Below, piece by piece: positions 1-11,985 of a stretch of 64,000 bases of DNA. Source of the DNA: Terana coerulea (Eukaryota > Basidiomycota > Agaricomycetes > Polyporales > Phanerochaetaceae). A program made the position numbers and the translations under genes. The stretch spans positions 434,001 to 498,000 of the forward strand of contig JAKOGH010000740.1 in NCBI GenBank assembly GCA_024811115.1, in the 5' to 3' direction. The stretch's first letter is position 1. Every line of letters starts with the position of its first letter. The notes below the pieces were generated by a model. It searched no databases. It was given only the letters and a program-made list of their open reading frames with translations, and was not told the DNA's origin.

Positions 1-1101
1 AAGAAGAATGTGAAGAAGAATTCAGAAATGACCCAACGTAGGCGTGTTGCTGCCAGAATTGAGATCAACGTCCGCTTTGGCGTGCACGCGGGGTTTCCCC
101 GCTCGAGCCAGAGCATCAGGTTACGTGGGGAGGCACAACGATTACTTCGAAAGAGATTGCTTCTCGTATGGGAGCCGGCCTCTTGCATGAAGTTGTATGG
201 GAACTATCGATAACGAATTTTCGTCTCGAGCTATTGGAGCTGGATCGCATAATATTACCGGCCGTCTACGACGATGCACGACCGGCATTGGCCGCACGGC
301 GGGAGAACATGATCTGCTCTAGTATATGGAGGGGTGGCTGTGTCATCCCAGCCTGGGAGGACGATCCCAATTGCGATCCGTTGTCATCCGGCTGCTGGAC
401 TGAACGTACTGAAACAATCAAGCAGCTCGCGCACGTGATCTCTTTTTGGCCGAGAGGTGAAAATTCCGAACGTTCGACCCGCAGTGCGTGAGGCATGGAG
501 ATGCTTTCCGTGACTTTGAGTACAGCGTACTTCTCTTCTATGCTAGAACACACAATCAGCATAGGGGACGGCGACCAACCCTCCCAATCATACAACCGGA
601 GACTATTGCTTCTCGTAGTCGCAAAGCCAAGCCGCAGCACAGTTGTGACTAGCTTTACCCAATGACGGATGTATTCAAGTTTGTCAGGACTCATCATGTG
701 AATTAATTGTGGATGTTACTCTCAAAAGCTTCAAGCATCTCAGGAAGAGTTTTGGCAGATGCATAACACAGACTTGTGAGCTAAGTATAAGTGTATTTAA
801 GTAAACTCTAAGACAGCCTCTTGTCGAGGAAGGGGCGACCGATGGTACCGGAAACGATCCTTCTGACTTGTGTGGCGTGACGCCCGCTGCATCTTTGGTA
901 TGGCGCTTCCCGTTCGGCATCCGCCGAACGTGGTTGACTTGGGCGTTCACGGCAGCCCGCCTCAAGCCAGCCTCACTCGACATGGTTTACATTTAATTCC
1001 CTCTTCCCAGACTTGTACGCCTGCCTAGTGCAGTCAGACATAAGATCTCATACCCTCGAGCTTCCTATTCTGCATTTCCTTCGCATCCTATCATTGCATT
1101 C
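1..1101. other. No supportable gene
   Basis: I find no recognisable protein here. A 143-codon open frame on the minus strand (266-697) has no motif I know and no clear exon partner, and the other frames are short and overlap it. The stretch probably holds the upstream region of the RNase III-like gene and perhaps the edge of an unseen neighbour on the left. Confidence 0.4.
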
Positions 1102-3127
1102 ATGCCCACATCGTCTACTCTCACTAATTACCCCAGCGGCATGCTGACAGGGCTCCAAGACCACTTCAATCACCACAAGCATCGTCCGAAAATACGCGAC
1201 ATACCTAAGCTCGACGACAGTCTTCTCAAGCAGGCTAGGAATTGCGTACCGCGGTCGGAGAGGAATAACGACCTCCTCGAGTTCATTGGAGATCGCGCCG
1301 TCGAACCTCCTCTGCGCTATCCTGGTCGAAGATAGTAAGCTAAGCAATGCTCATCACCAAGTACGTTTAAATTCAATAGTAAGCGGGATGTCGTGGAAAA
1401 CTGACGCAAGAGCATTAAGACCGTCTCACGACTCTTGTCCAACAACGATACCTTCAGCCGCATCGCACATTGTCTTCACTTGCATCGACATGCCGAGCTC
1501 ACAGCACAAGAACAGAAGGCCGTTGATGACTGGGACCCGTTCAAGCCGGTCAGACCTCCCAAGGTTTTGGCTGACTTGTTTGAGGCGTACGCTGGCGCCG
1601 TCCTCATCCAATATGGCTGGAAGAGGCTGCGAATCTGGCTGGAACCCGTTCTCAAGCCCGTCATCATGATTGCCACTTCTGACTATTGGGCTAGGAACAC
1701 GGGAGAAGATATATTTTGTCGTTTGGATTCCTCAAACGGAGAGGCTCCCCCTCCGGAAACTGCGAACGAGGGTCTGCTGTTGGATTGGATTGAGTGGAAG
1801 CGAGGGAGGTTGAAGACTAAACAGGACGAAGCGATGCGCTTACTGCCCGCAGACATTGTTTACCACTTTGGCGCAGATGGACGTCTGCAGCAGCCAGACT
1901 CTGACCGAGTCGAGATTGCAGATCATCTGATAAAGCTTTGGATTTGCCAAGTCGTTATGAGGCTTAAGCCCGAGTATCTTACAGCGAAGGCAAGAGCCGC
2001 TCACATCCTGACCGTAAGTGACTCTATTACAATGAAACTTTAGCTTATGCTTTATCTCGCACCTGCAGGGCATCACAGAACTCGTCGCTGGTGTGCGAGT
2101 CATGGCTTCTTTGCCTCAATACTGTCGCTTTCGGATAGGTGTCGGACTTCGTCTTCGTTTGTTCTTCTTTCGCCGTGCCAGAAGGCGGATGTGTTCAAGG
2201 CAACCATTGGCTGGATGCATCGCAAGGACCCAGAAGCGACGGACACATGGGGTAAACTATGGCTTGAACCTATCATCTCTCGTGCTCACGATATACTTGT
2301 TCAAAAATTTGGGTACGTCTCAGCATGTGACACTAATTGGCTGGAGGCTACTAACATCGGTTGCATCACCGTTAGGTATCGACCAGTGCCTTCACAGATG
2401 CGTTCGGCAAGTGCACCTAAGATGGCCGACAAGCAGCACTGCGCAGATTCGCAGGTCGGTGACACCAGCGACGACGACGTTCTCGCATCGCTGGTCCAGG
2501 GTCTCCATTCGTTGGATATCAAGTCTGCGGACTCACAACCTCTCATCCGACCGTCTTCCGTTCTTGTCTTGGCCGCATCCAACAAGCCGTTTTCGATTAC
2601 CCTTTCGAAAGCTCCAGTGGCCGGTACCAACACACGAGATGTCCATGGCACTACCAAACCCATCCTTGCATCCGACAGCCAGCAGGTTGGTCGGCAGGGC
2701 ATACCCTCATCAATGGCGACTCAGAAAGTGCAGGAGTGCCCAAGCAATCCGGTAAGCCCTCCGGAGCAAAAGTCTCCCCATGCCTTGGGCGACACCCGTG
2801 GGTCGAAATGGCGACCGATAGGTCAACCAATACCTCCCGCGGAAGGCGGTAACCCCGACTATCCTCGGTCTCCGTCTAGGAAGCCCCGTCCACAGCAAGA
2901 CTAGCAGGACGACATTCAACAAGGAAAACATCTCGGAGGCACCCTTCGTGACAGCGGCAGGGAAGGTACCTGACGCAAGCAAGAGTTGCATGCCCGCGGA
3001 AGCGAAGTCCTCATCGGTTGACCCGACCAAAGTCCCCCAACTTGCTACGATGTTCTTGCCCCGAATTGTCCGTGTTAAAGCCAAAAACCGTCCAACCGCT
3101 GTCATGCATGCCGCGGAAGAATCTTGA
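1102..3127 (+). CDS. Tandem RNase III-like protein (frameshifted)
   Basis: A small protein with RNase III features; the family cleaves double-stranded RNA using acidic residues that bind Mg2+. The first domain shows the signature NNDLLEFIGDRAV (about residues 57-69; Glu and Asp present), continuing as NLLCAILVED in another frame, then PKVLADLFEAYAGAV with the second Asp/Glu pair. A second, degraded unit follows: VEIADHLIKLWICQ and later KADVFKATIGWMH, where the catalytic Glu is replaced by Lys. I infer introns at 1361-1410, 2014-2068, about 2141-2181 and about 2312-2374; a further intron (2752-2899) would move the stop from 2904 to 3127. No helicase, PAZ or dsRNA-binding domain is seen. One extra base near 1303 breaks the frame inside the first signature. 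The gene converges on Argonaute. Family assignment is good for domain one, moderate for the tandem reading. Confidence 0.7.
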
Positions 3128-3404
3128 TGTGCTCTGGATATTTCGTTTGGCTTTCAATGCTTCATCATAATTACATGGATATTTATACCCCTCATTGCAT
3201 GCCCGTCCATACAGTATACCTCATCGCACACCAGGCTATGCTACATAATCTAATCCCATTGCTTCATACTCGTACAAACACGGATCCAGTTACACAAGTA
3301 CAAGGTTACAGCCGACTCTGAAATTGAGTACGCATATGCTCTCGTATATACAAGAAACCGGAAAGTTGAGATATGATAGAATGCACACTTCCGCCCCAGA
3401 ATCT

Positions 3405-6400
3405 TTACAGATAGAACATAGTGCGACTCAAGTTCTCGCCGACGCCGTTGCGCCACAAGCCCTGAGCCTCCCTGTGCACTTCGTCCTCCGCCTGATCGCC
3501 CGTCGTCGTGCCCGCCACCTTCGTGATGCCGTGCAGCAGCGAGTGCAGGTAACAGCGCCCACGTTCGCAGGCGAGGTCGGCGTAGTACGCGGGGGAGACG
3601 AGGCTGACGGCCTTGGTCGCGCGCGCGAACATGTACGAGACGTCGTTCGTGAGCGTCTGGAGCTGGTCGGCCTGGAAGCCGATCTCGTCGTGCACGACGT
3701 AGTAGTGCGTCGGGCGCGTCGTGCCCTGCAGCCCGCCGTGCGCCTGCAGGAAGAAGTCGAACTCGTACACGGCCGTGACGCCGCGGTCGACGACGGTGCC
3801 CGGACGCGGGTTCCCGTCGCCGGCGGCGTGCTGCGCCTCGGTGGGGTAGAAGCGCGTGTGGTGCCGCTTGCCGCAGACGACGATGGTGAGCTTCGGCGTG
3901 TACGGCGTGTTCGCGGTGCTGAACTTCTTGAAGGCAGTCTTGATCTCGGGCATCTCCTCGTTGACGACGATTTGGAACTGGCCCTCGGAGACGCCGTCGC
4001 GGTAGACGATAATCCTGGCAGGGAGCGTCTTGGACTTGACCTGAAAGGCCTTCAGTCGCTCTACCATCATGTCGGCCAGCGATGTGACCATCTGTTCCGA
4101 GTAAGTCGAAGTTGACTACGTGCAATGTATGAATGCTCACCTCTTTCTTGGATTCTGAATCCTCATGCTAGCGGGGAACTGCCCGAAGTTCTGATCGACG
4201 CTTGCTACTACGGCAGCAATACTCGGCGTGCCCTTGACTGTACCAAAGCCGGGATGGGTGACATCGATGCCGACCATCATCGTAGGCGCCCCTCTAAGCC
4301 ACTGTGTGTGCCTCGGATCCAGCGTGTGATTGACACCCCCGGTCTTCATGTTCAGCTTCAAGGCGACATTCGCGAAATACTGCAGCTGCCCCTTCTCCTT
4401 GCGGAACTTCGCGACCTGGACACAAATTGTCGCGACGTCGAGGTAGACGTCGCACAGGTGCTTGAGGCCGGAGTAGACGTGACGGTCGCCGTTCGACAGC
4501 ACGACGAGCACCAGCTGGGGCTTCGGCTTCATGAGAATGAGCGCAGAACGAATAGCGGTGATGGCCTGACTCCTGAGCTGGTCATTGTGGTTTTTCGGAG
4601 GCAGCTCCGCGATAGCGTAGCTCGGGTCCTTCGGCGGCATTTGCACGCCCGATTTGCGGCACATGTCTGCAAAGCCTGTGATCGTAGCCCTCAGCTCAGG
4701 GTCGTTTACGCCCCTAAACTCGTCGCGCCCTTGGTCGGAGATCAGCAGCACACCCCAGTTATCGAGCTTGCCGCCGACGGAGAACTTCACGTTCCGGAGG
4801 TTCCAGCCTGCGCGGTCGTCGACAAGGGGCTGGCCCTGCCCATAGCGGATGCCGGGCGAAGGCAGGATTCGACCGGGGATGACCGCCATCTCCTTCCCGA
4901 TGCTGACGCCGAACGCCTTCAGCGGGTCGCTCTGGTCGACGAAACCAAGCTCGCGGATACCGCGATTCATGATGGCCTCGCCATTGACGTTGGGAGGGCG
5001 GCAGGCAACCTTGATCATCTCAGCGGTGTGTTCGTCGAGCAGCTTACCGCGGAAGGGCTGGTTAGGGAGAATCTCGCAGACTTCGGCAGGAAGTAAGTTG
5101 GCCCTCTGGCCGCCGACGTCAATGAGGGGAAGCTCGGGGTAACGGAGGGTGATGTTGTACCCTATTCACAAGCTGTGTCAGGCTTGCAGCAAGTAGCGGT
5201 TGAACATTACACGCACTTTGCCTGAAGTACTCTTCCACCGACACTCTGCCCAATCCCTCAGCATCAAATTTATGGGTCCTGGCGGTAAACTTTGAGACCG
5301 TCTTGACCGTCTTCCTATAGCCCAAATGTATCGTCTTCACGCGGACGCCTCGAACAAATGCCTGCGGTCGGGCACCGAAACTGGCGCCCATAAATTGCTG
5401 CAACTGGTCCGCGAGATTGCCAGTCTGGTAGAAGGCGGTTGTGCAAACGTTGACGTTGACCATAAGCGACTTGTGCGCGGGTCGTACGGACGAGTAGAAG
5501 CCCCGCCACGCTTCGAGACCCCCGCCGAGCGACACCGGTGGTTCGTTAGGCGAGGGATGGAAGAATTTGTTCCTCCCAACCATGACACCTCCGCCCGATA
5601 CTCTGCTTGGGTGAGCGGATAGGATTAGGTTGAGCGCCGAAATGACGGGCATAACGTCGTAGCCTCGGTAGTTCGGTTGGCCATTAAGATAGCTGTAGCA
5701 CGTAGTCAGTATAGAGACGTCCTCTGCAGCCAAAGGATGAGACGGAGGACAGTTCTCAGCTCAATGAGAACACGAGAAGATGCAAGCGCCTGAAGTTTGA
5801 GAACACACGGACCGAAGCGTATCGAGTGTATCAATCCTCAGGTACTTTGCCTTTCCTCGTGGGAGAAGAAGAATGAAGTAAGGAGGACGTACTTCATAAG
5901 GCTCTGGGTTTCGATCTCCTGCACGAACTTGATCGTCAGGGTGTATTCCTTCTTGTCTGAGCCTCCACCACCCTTGTCGCCTTTCTTGCCGCCCTTTGGT
6001 TTGGCTTGTTGAGAAGCGTCGCCTTCGTCTTCTTCATCGGTAAACGGAATGGTGATCACCAGAGGCTGGGGAAGGGCCTTCGCGGAGATGAGCTTGGCAG
6101 CATGATCGTGCGCGACGGTGCCCTTCATCCCGGCATTGGCCCAGTCGGAGGTCTGTTCAGCGAGTTGGAAAATACGACGCTTGACTCGCTTAATCGTGGT
6201 AGGTGGCGCAATCTGGGCATCGTACTCGTACAACGGACCCTTGGGCACCTTGACGGGGAAGAAGTTTGTCCTCAACTTGATGGGTGTCCCCACGGTACCG
6301 AAGCCAGGACGAATAGGCAGCTCCGTATCCTGAAGGCGCAGACCTTGCAGACCAGCAACAAGTTGGTCCTCAGAGTTCTGCGCTAGTCGCGGGTCGACGG

Positions 6401-6722
6401 CAGCAGGAACATTCGCGGCAAAGACCCTGCAAAGTGTTCCGAAGCCGTTAAAGACGAACTATTCGTCGATAGGCGCATTCACGACGCACCCGCCTTGTTC
6501 CCGCGGACCTCCTCGTCCTCTGAAGCCGCCACCACCGCGTCCACGGTCGAATCCACCGCCGCGTCCACGATCAAATCCGCCGCCGCCGCGGCCTCCACCA
6601 CCATAACCACCTCTGTCGCCGCCATATCCACCACCACCGCCTCGGGGTGGACCTCCACCTCTGTATTCGCCTCGTCCGCGCCCTCTGTCGCCTCCGCCAC
6701 GTCCGGGACCGCCTCTGTACAT
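3405..6722 (-). CDS. Argonaute (PAZ-PIWI, slicer-competent)
   Basis: Argonaute binds small guide RNAs and cuts or represses complementary transcripts. Five exons are inferred (6722-6490, 6426-5893, 5692-5217, 5161-4141, 4091-3405), about 983 residues, normal for the family. The order is: an RGG/Gly-rich N-terminus (residues 1-75), an N domain, a linker with the motif YLNGQPNYRGYDV, a PAZ region, MID, then PIWI. The PIWI catalytic set looks complete: GIDVTHP, the glutamate finger in KKEMV, YRDGVSEGQ and AYYADL, a D-E-D-D tetrad. The C-terminus ends in the usual aromatic SRTMFYL. The exons sum to one base short of a whole frame: a G appears missing near 4154, just before the glutamate finger, where restoring it gives the family pattern. 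The 200-bp second intron (5693-5892) is the least certain junction. Start chosen at 6722 because the RGG tract and a TATA box fit it. Confidence 0.93.
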
Positions 6723-6796
6723 TTTGCTCGAGTGTGTGTGTGACTTGGGGGATCGTGTAGGGGAATGAGTGTGGAGAACACACGTTGACTCCGGGG

Positions 6797-6803
6797 TTTT
6801 ATA
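6797..6803 (-). promoter_or_regulatory. TATA box of Argonaute
   Basis: TATAAAA on the minus strand lies about 75 bases upstream of the Argonaute start codon, a usual spacing for a fungal core promoter with a short leader. Confidence 0.5.
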
Positions 6804-7428
6804 CTCGGCGCCGCAAGGCGGTTCCTTCAACAGATCCCAGTTGATCGAGCGTCCGTGGTTTCTTGGGGCCGAGGCACTGCGCCACGCTGCGGACAATAGG
6901 AGTCATGTCCAGACTCCTTCCCACTATTGTTCCTGGTAATGGTGTCAGCACGTGTATGAGCTTGTCGTTGGGATTGGACCACTTTGTGAATTCAACAGAG
7001 AAGGTTATACGTCTGCCAATATTATGAGAACGACAGCAAGAAGAATATTTCTCGCTGTTAGGTAGAGGATAAACGAATGATAAGACAAGATGCGGAGATG
7101 GTTGCAGGTGGTGCGGAAGGGTTGGTGTGAGTTGATTCATTGGGATCTCTCGGACTGAGTCGCTGCTGTCAAATAGAGCTTCTCAAACCTCCGCCTCCGA
7201 AGGCACAGTACTGGACACAGTCTATGCCCCATTCAGAGTGCTCAATATGCAGCTAAATGATATTTCCACGTCACAACAATACTCAGACTGCCTATCATTA
7301 CAATAATCCGAAAGAGAGACACAGCTGTAAGTCAAAACGAGAGTGACAGTGCTGAGGGTATCATCATGCGACGAACACGGGGGAAGAGAGCTGTCCAGAA
7401 GATGCAGCAGCCAAGTATACACGGAACC
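6804..7428. other. Intergenic, Argonaute promoter side
   Basis: This stretch lies between the Argonaute promoter and the 3' end of the ATPase gene on the same strand. I see no gene in it; it should hold the upstream control region of Argonaute and the terminator of the ATPase. Confidence 0.4.
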
Positions 7429-10229
7429 CTAATACTCCTCCACCTCAGACAGGCTCGCGTATTCGCTCACCGTTCTCCCGTCATCGTCCTCATAATACTC
7501 CTGCACGACTTCCCGCATCGCATACCGCATGATTGGGGTCAGCGGGACCAGCTTCGGACCCACGATCTCCTCTTCTTCCTCCGCCACACGCAGCTGGAAC
7601 ACGCGTTCCTCCTCGCGCTGGAACTCCTCGTCCGTCAGCGCAGTCATGTCGCCGTCTTCGAGCGGCTGTTGCTGGCCTTCGCCCGTGCTGTGCGGGTGCG
7701 CCTGCGCCGCGGTCGACGACTCAGGGAGCTCGTTCACCATCGTCCCGCTGCTTCCAGCGCCCGCCGCCCGCCCAGGATGCAAGCTATCCCGCACACGCAT
7801 GCTGAGCACCCGGGGGTCCCAGCCCTCCTTGGACACCGGGTCCGTCCAACGCAAGTCAAGAATCCGCCCGCGAACCATCCCGTCTACGGCACGTGCGCCC
7901 ATTTCGCGGCAGAGGTGGAAGTAGCTCAGCGCCCGGGTGCCAGGTTGGACCAAGCGGTCCATGACCTTGAGCAAGTGGATTGCAGAGAAGTCTGCCGCGG
8001 TGTCCGAGCCCATTCCTGCGGGCGTAAAGGTGGATGGTGAGTCGTGGGGGTCGGCAGTGAACGTAAGGGGGAGTAGATCCGGAAGCCTGTTCCGGTGCTG
8101 AAGGGCTGGTGGGACGCTGTGCGAGTAAGGTTTGGTGGGTTGCCGTTCTGAGCGGCCTGGTTGTGTGTGGGGCTGCGAGGCGACGTTGGTTGTTCAGAGC
8201 CGTCTTCGCCTGGAGGGGGTGCTTGGGCGGAGTGGATGACGTGAAGATTGAGGAGCGCATGAGCTTGCAGGAAGTGCGAGCTTTGCTTGACTATCGAAGT
8301 ACAGCATCAGACGTGTTCGAGGTTGTCATCGACAAGCTACTTACTGTCGAGCCTTCCACTAGAGTTGACTGGAATATAATGAGTATATATGCAGGACAAA
8401 TTGTACGTCAACGTACCGTAGTCAGTCACGAAATCTTGCCAATGAGCGAGTTTTCCGCCGAAGGCCCTCATACAACTTTTCGAAATCCAGGCCCGCTCGT
8501 AAATGTTCAGGGACGTTTTTGAGGATCTCTTCTCGGAAGTATCGCCGTATGTCATGCTTAGGGTAGTCACCAACAGTGATTATCTGTACGAGAATATGTG
8601 AGTGTCACAACAACAGTTAGCCGGCAGCGTCCACACCTTGCAATGCTGCATGACGTTCAACTGCCTGAGCCACGTCTGGTAGAAAGGGTCGCTCGTCGCG
8701 TGAATGACATGACACAGCCTGTCTTGCTTCGTGACCACCAGCATAGCGTCGAGTAAGCATTTCATCGCATCCGTTGACCGAATCAGAGCAGGTCTGCGAA
8801 AGACGAGCGTGATCGTTGGTGAGCGTATGCCGTCAATCGGAGGTGCAAACGTACAGTTTATGCGCCTCGTCAATGAAGAACACCGGCATCTTTTTCATGG
8901 GCAGCTCCTTTGCCGGTGTGGTCCCGTTTGGAGGCTTGGGTTCATCAATCTGCACATGTCTGCTAGCGTTCTGGAGGTCTGCCGGCGCACTCTGGTGCTT
9001 CTTCGACTTGAGCCACGAAAATCGCATTTTTGATGCACGATGGTCTTGGCGGCTTTGACTGCGTTCGGACGTTGCCTCAGGCTCATTGCTCTTCTCCTGC
9101 TTTACTTGCGGGGGTTCGAAGTTACGGTACCGAAGGAGTGAGCTCTACATCCAGACCAGTGCGAGTGAGATAAACACCAAGCGAGGTTCAGAGCATAACT
9201 TGCCTGGAATAGTTCCATCAGTCGCGCGATATCGCTCGTCTTGATTTCACTAAAGAGCCCTGGAGCGCCGCCCTCTTGGACGTTCGCGATGCGCCTCTCG
9301 ACGTTGAGGCGGTCATGCTGCGCATCACTGTTAGCTCGGCTGCAACAGAGGCTAGAAAGTACCCACTTTAAAACCCCAGGCTTGCTTCTCGAAGTCTTCG
9401 TGACCTTGTTCTCGGGAAATATCCATGAAGAAAGCCTCCATTTGTTGACTATATGCGTGGATGTCAACCACCGAAGTCAAGAAAGGGGCTGCGAGTATAA
9501 GATACCTGAGACTCATGTAAAGACTAGGAAGATCCGCAAAACCGGCAATTCGAAGGTCAAAGTGTAAGACATGGTACTTGGATTGCGTAAGGACCTGTCT
9601 GAGCAGAGCTGTCTGAAGAATAATGAGCGCAAAGCCCCTAGCACATGACGCGTCAATCATGATTCTTCTTACCTTACCGACACTGCTCGCTCCAAATAAC
9701 ACAGTGAAACTCGGATCCCCCTGCAGCGCGCTCTCGATTGCTTTGAGTTCTGCTGCACGCCTGTAGAAGTTGGGCAACGGAGAAAACGTATGCGCAGGCG
9801 TGAGCTGCCTGCGTTCCCGTGCTTCAGCCAGCTCACGTCGCGTCTCTTCCAGCATTTGTTTCGATTCTGTTAGAGAACGTAGTGTTGCTGATGGCTATAA
9901 GATAGGCTTAAGCTTCGTCACGATGAACTGACACCAAGCGGTCTGGACATACGTTGGCCAGAACGCCGATAATCTCTCCAATACCAAAGAACGTTCGTCG
10001 CTGAACGTCAACGGGACTTCGTGGCATAACCCGTCTGGAAGGGGACAGGTTGGAACGAAACAGCCACGAGAGATGAAGGGTTGCAGTCGAGCTCTGGCCG
10101 TGCATGCTCGTTCTGTACATGCTTGATCTGCGTGACTGCGATTGTGAGTAGGTGCGCGCGCTGCGCGGTGGTCTGCTCGTGCGGTCTGCCCAGTCTGTTG
10201 TCGGATGGTGTGCTCGCGGTGCGTGCCAT
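7429..10229 (-). CDS. AAA/STAND-type P-loop ATPase (two frameshifts)
   Basis: A fungal P-loop ATPase of unknown role. The N-terminal part carries FFGIGEIIGVLAN joined across an intron (9895-9952) to a helical LTESKQMLEETRRELAEA segment. Walker A is LFGASSVGK followed after an intron by TALLRQVL; Walker B is MPVFFIDEAHKL; a sensor-like strand is CHVIHATSDPFYQTWL. A lysine/acid-rich linker precedes Walker B. The C-terminal part (MGSDTAADFSAIHLL onward, ending near PIMRYAMREVV and an acidic tail) is alpha-helical. One intron (9145-9203) has a GC donor. Two one-base changes break the frame: an extra base in the CCC run at 8465-8467 and a missing base in the G run at 8067-8071; reading around both restores continuous family-like sequence. 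The first exon is uncertain; 10229 is the most plausible start. It lies directly upstream of Argonaute on the same strand, but function with it is only a guess. Confidence 0.75.
9145..9203 (-). other. GC-AG intron in the ATPase gene
   Basis: The exon ending MELFQ is followed by CCAG|GCAAGT, the classic donor context of GC-AG introns, and the next in-frame exon begins after GATGTAG. Splicing here is needed to join two open family-like segments; the unspliced reading soon meets a stop. Confidence 0.6.
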
Positions 10230-11985
10230 GCTAAAGGATGCGAGATGAAGTGTCGAAGTCGATAGTGTTCGATAGCCAAGATTACTAGCTCCTGGAAGCA
10301 TATGAGATGGATGAGATGAAGGTGAATGCCTGGTGCCAGCAGCTCGCGGCAAGATACTTGAACTTGGAGGAGCAATGTGCTGTAAGCAGTCAATTGAGGC
10401 GCATGGCGGCCGCTTCATGGCTGGTTATATTAGGGGCGCGCGGTGAACACGAGGTGGAAGTGTGACCGCCGGAACACGCTTGAGAGCAGTGCGGCGGTAC
10501 TGCCCTGTACACTCTGTCGCGGTGCAATCTATCAGGGATGGTGAGGGGAGGAAACAACGTTGAGATTGGCACACGAACGGTGCATGAGCTGAACGCAGTC
10601 GTCATGCATCATGGTCGAAACTCAGCCGAACTTTATCTCGCGCTGCCGTCAGGAAATGATGGCGCTGATCCGCTTGATGCGCTATACAGCCCGACGCTCA
10701 TTATGATATCAGGACTTGTCCTCTGATCGTCGACCTTTACCTCGAGGATACCATACCGGCAAGCTTAAGCCAGGACACTCCTCTGGCTAGTTCGGTGCCC
10801 TCGGTTCTATACTATTATCTTCTCCCGCGCTGGGTTTACTCCGCTCAATAGACTCCCCTCATTTCAAGGGCACGGGCAGTGGGTGAACATGCGTTACCTA
10901 CGTGGCGAGAGGCTACGATGCTGCAGTAGTTGTGCGCCGCCGCTACCGAAGAGAATCTTTTGGTCATGATTCTTTCCTGCCCACGACATGCATTTGCAGA
11001 GTTGCCAGTACGGCAATATCAAGAGATAGAAGCCACGGAGCTGTGCGTACGTACCTGCCACACCCTTCAGCCCACCATTTCTGTGCTCACCCGTGCCAGA
11101 TTCTGTAATGTTCTCTAACAAGCGTATCGGAAACTCTCTACCGGCCCGGCTCATGCAGCGTACACTACCAAAGCCCCTCTCAAGCTGACGAATATCTCGG
11201 ATTTTCTTGTATCGCTGTTGCCCCAGCCTTAGATAGATGTGCGCCGCCAGCATACGCGCGTGCTCGTACAGAATAATTTGGGGTTTTACCGCTGGAGTAG
11301 CTGGTGTCCTCGCCGAGCGGCGGGCGTGACATGATCAGCATCGCGGTATGGATTGGCACAGCTCATGGGCAAAGACACGGTTAACACGAGTTTGTAGGCA
11401 CTCTTCAACCCTAAAACCTTACTTTTAATAAATCTCGCTATGATCACGACCTTTCCTCAGTTGGCGTGAAGGTACGTCCTTCTAGCAGCATTAGTCCCCG
11501 CGCACTCAATGACATGACCACCCTTGTAGAGTTCGTTGATGTCTCTCAGATGGCGAACGCCTTGCGACAGTATTTCCCAAACCCAGCGCATTTCGGCGCA
11601 GTGGGTGACATGCTTTCAGCGGTCCTCAGGCCAGGCATGTTCAACCCCAGTACCCTGCTAGCGAGCCGAGACCTTGACTTCGTTCCCGGGCATGACGCTT
11701 CCGTAATACCGTACGACTTGCGTACGACTACTGCACGCTATCACAGGAAGTATGCAACACCCTGATACGCTTGTGGATGTGTACTGATAGAGGCCAACGT
11801 CGTTGCTAGAGGTGAGGCGCGATTCGTCGACTGCGTTCATGCCAGGGAATACGAGGTCCAAAGGAGACTCGGAGACCAACATTCCCGATAGCTGAGAGGT
11901 TGTACAGAGGATTGCCTGAAGAGATAATACACCGACTGTTGGAATGTATTGGAGGACTGTATACAATGTTTGACACCATCCGCGA
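10230..11985. other. Intergenic region without a clear gene
   Basis: About 1.7 kb between the ATPase 5' end and the helicase 3' end. Two unassigned open frames exist, 10894-11253 (-) and 11466-11765 (+, about 99 residues), but neither shows a motif, a signal peptide or exon continuity I could follow. The part near 10230-10600 probably holds the ATPase promoter. Confidence 0.35.

Noticed and set aside
266..697. 143-codon minus-strand frame near the left edge
   Set aside because: No motif, no exon partners and no neighbour support; left as unassigned.
3250..4140. Overlapping plus- and minus-strand frames across the Argonaute PIWI exon
   Set aside because: Shadow frames of a well-defined PIWI exon with strong codon bias.
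10894..11765. Possible small genes between the ATPase and the helicase
   Set aside because: Frames of 99-119 codons without motif or clear splicing; chance frames of this size are common here.
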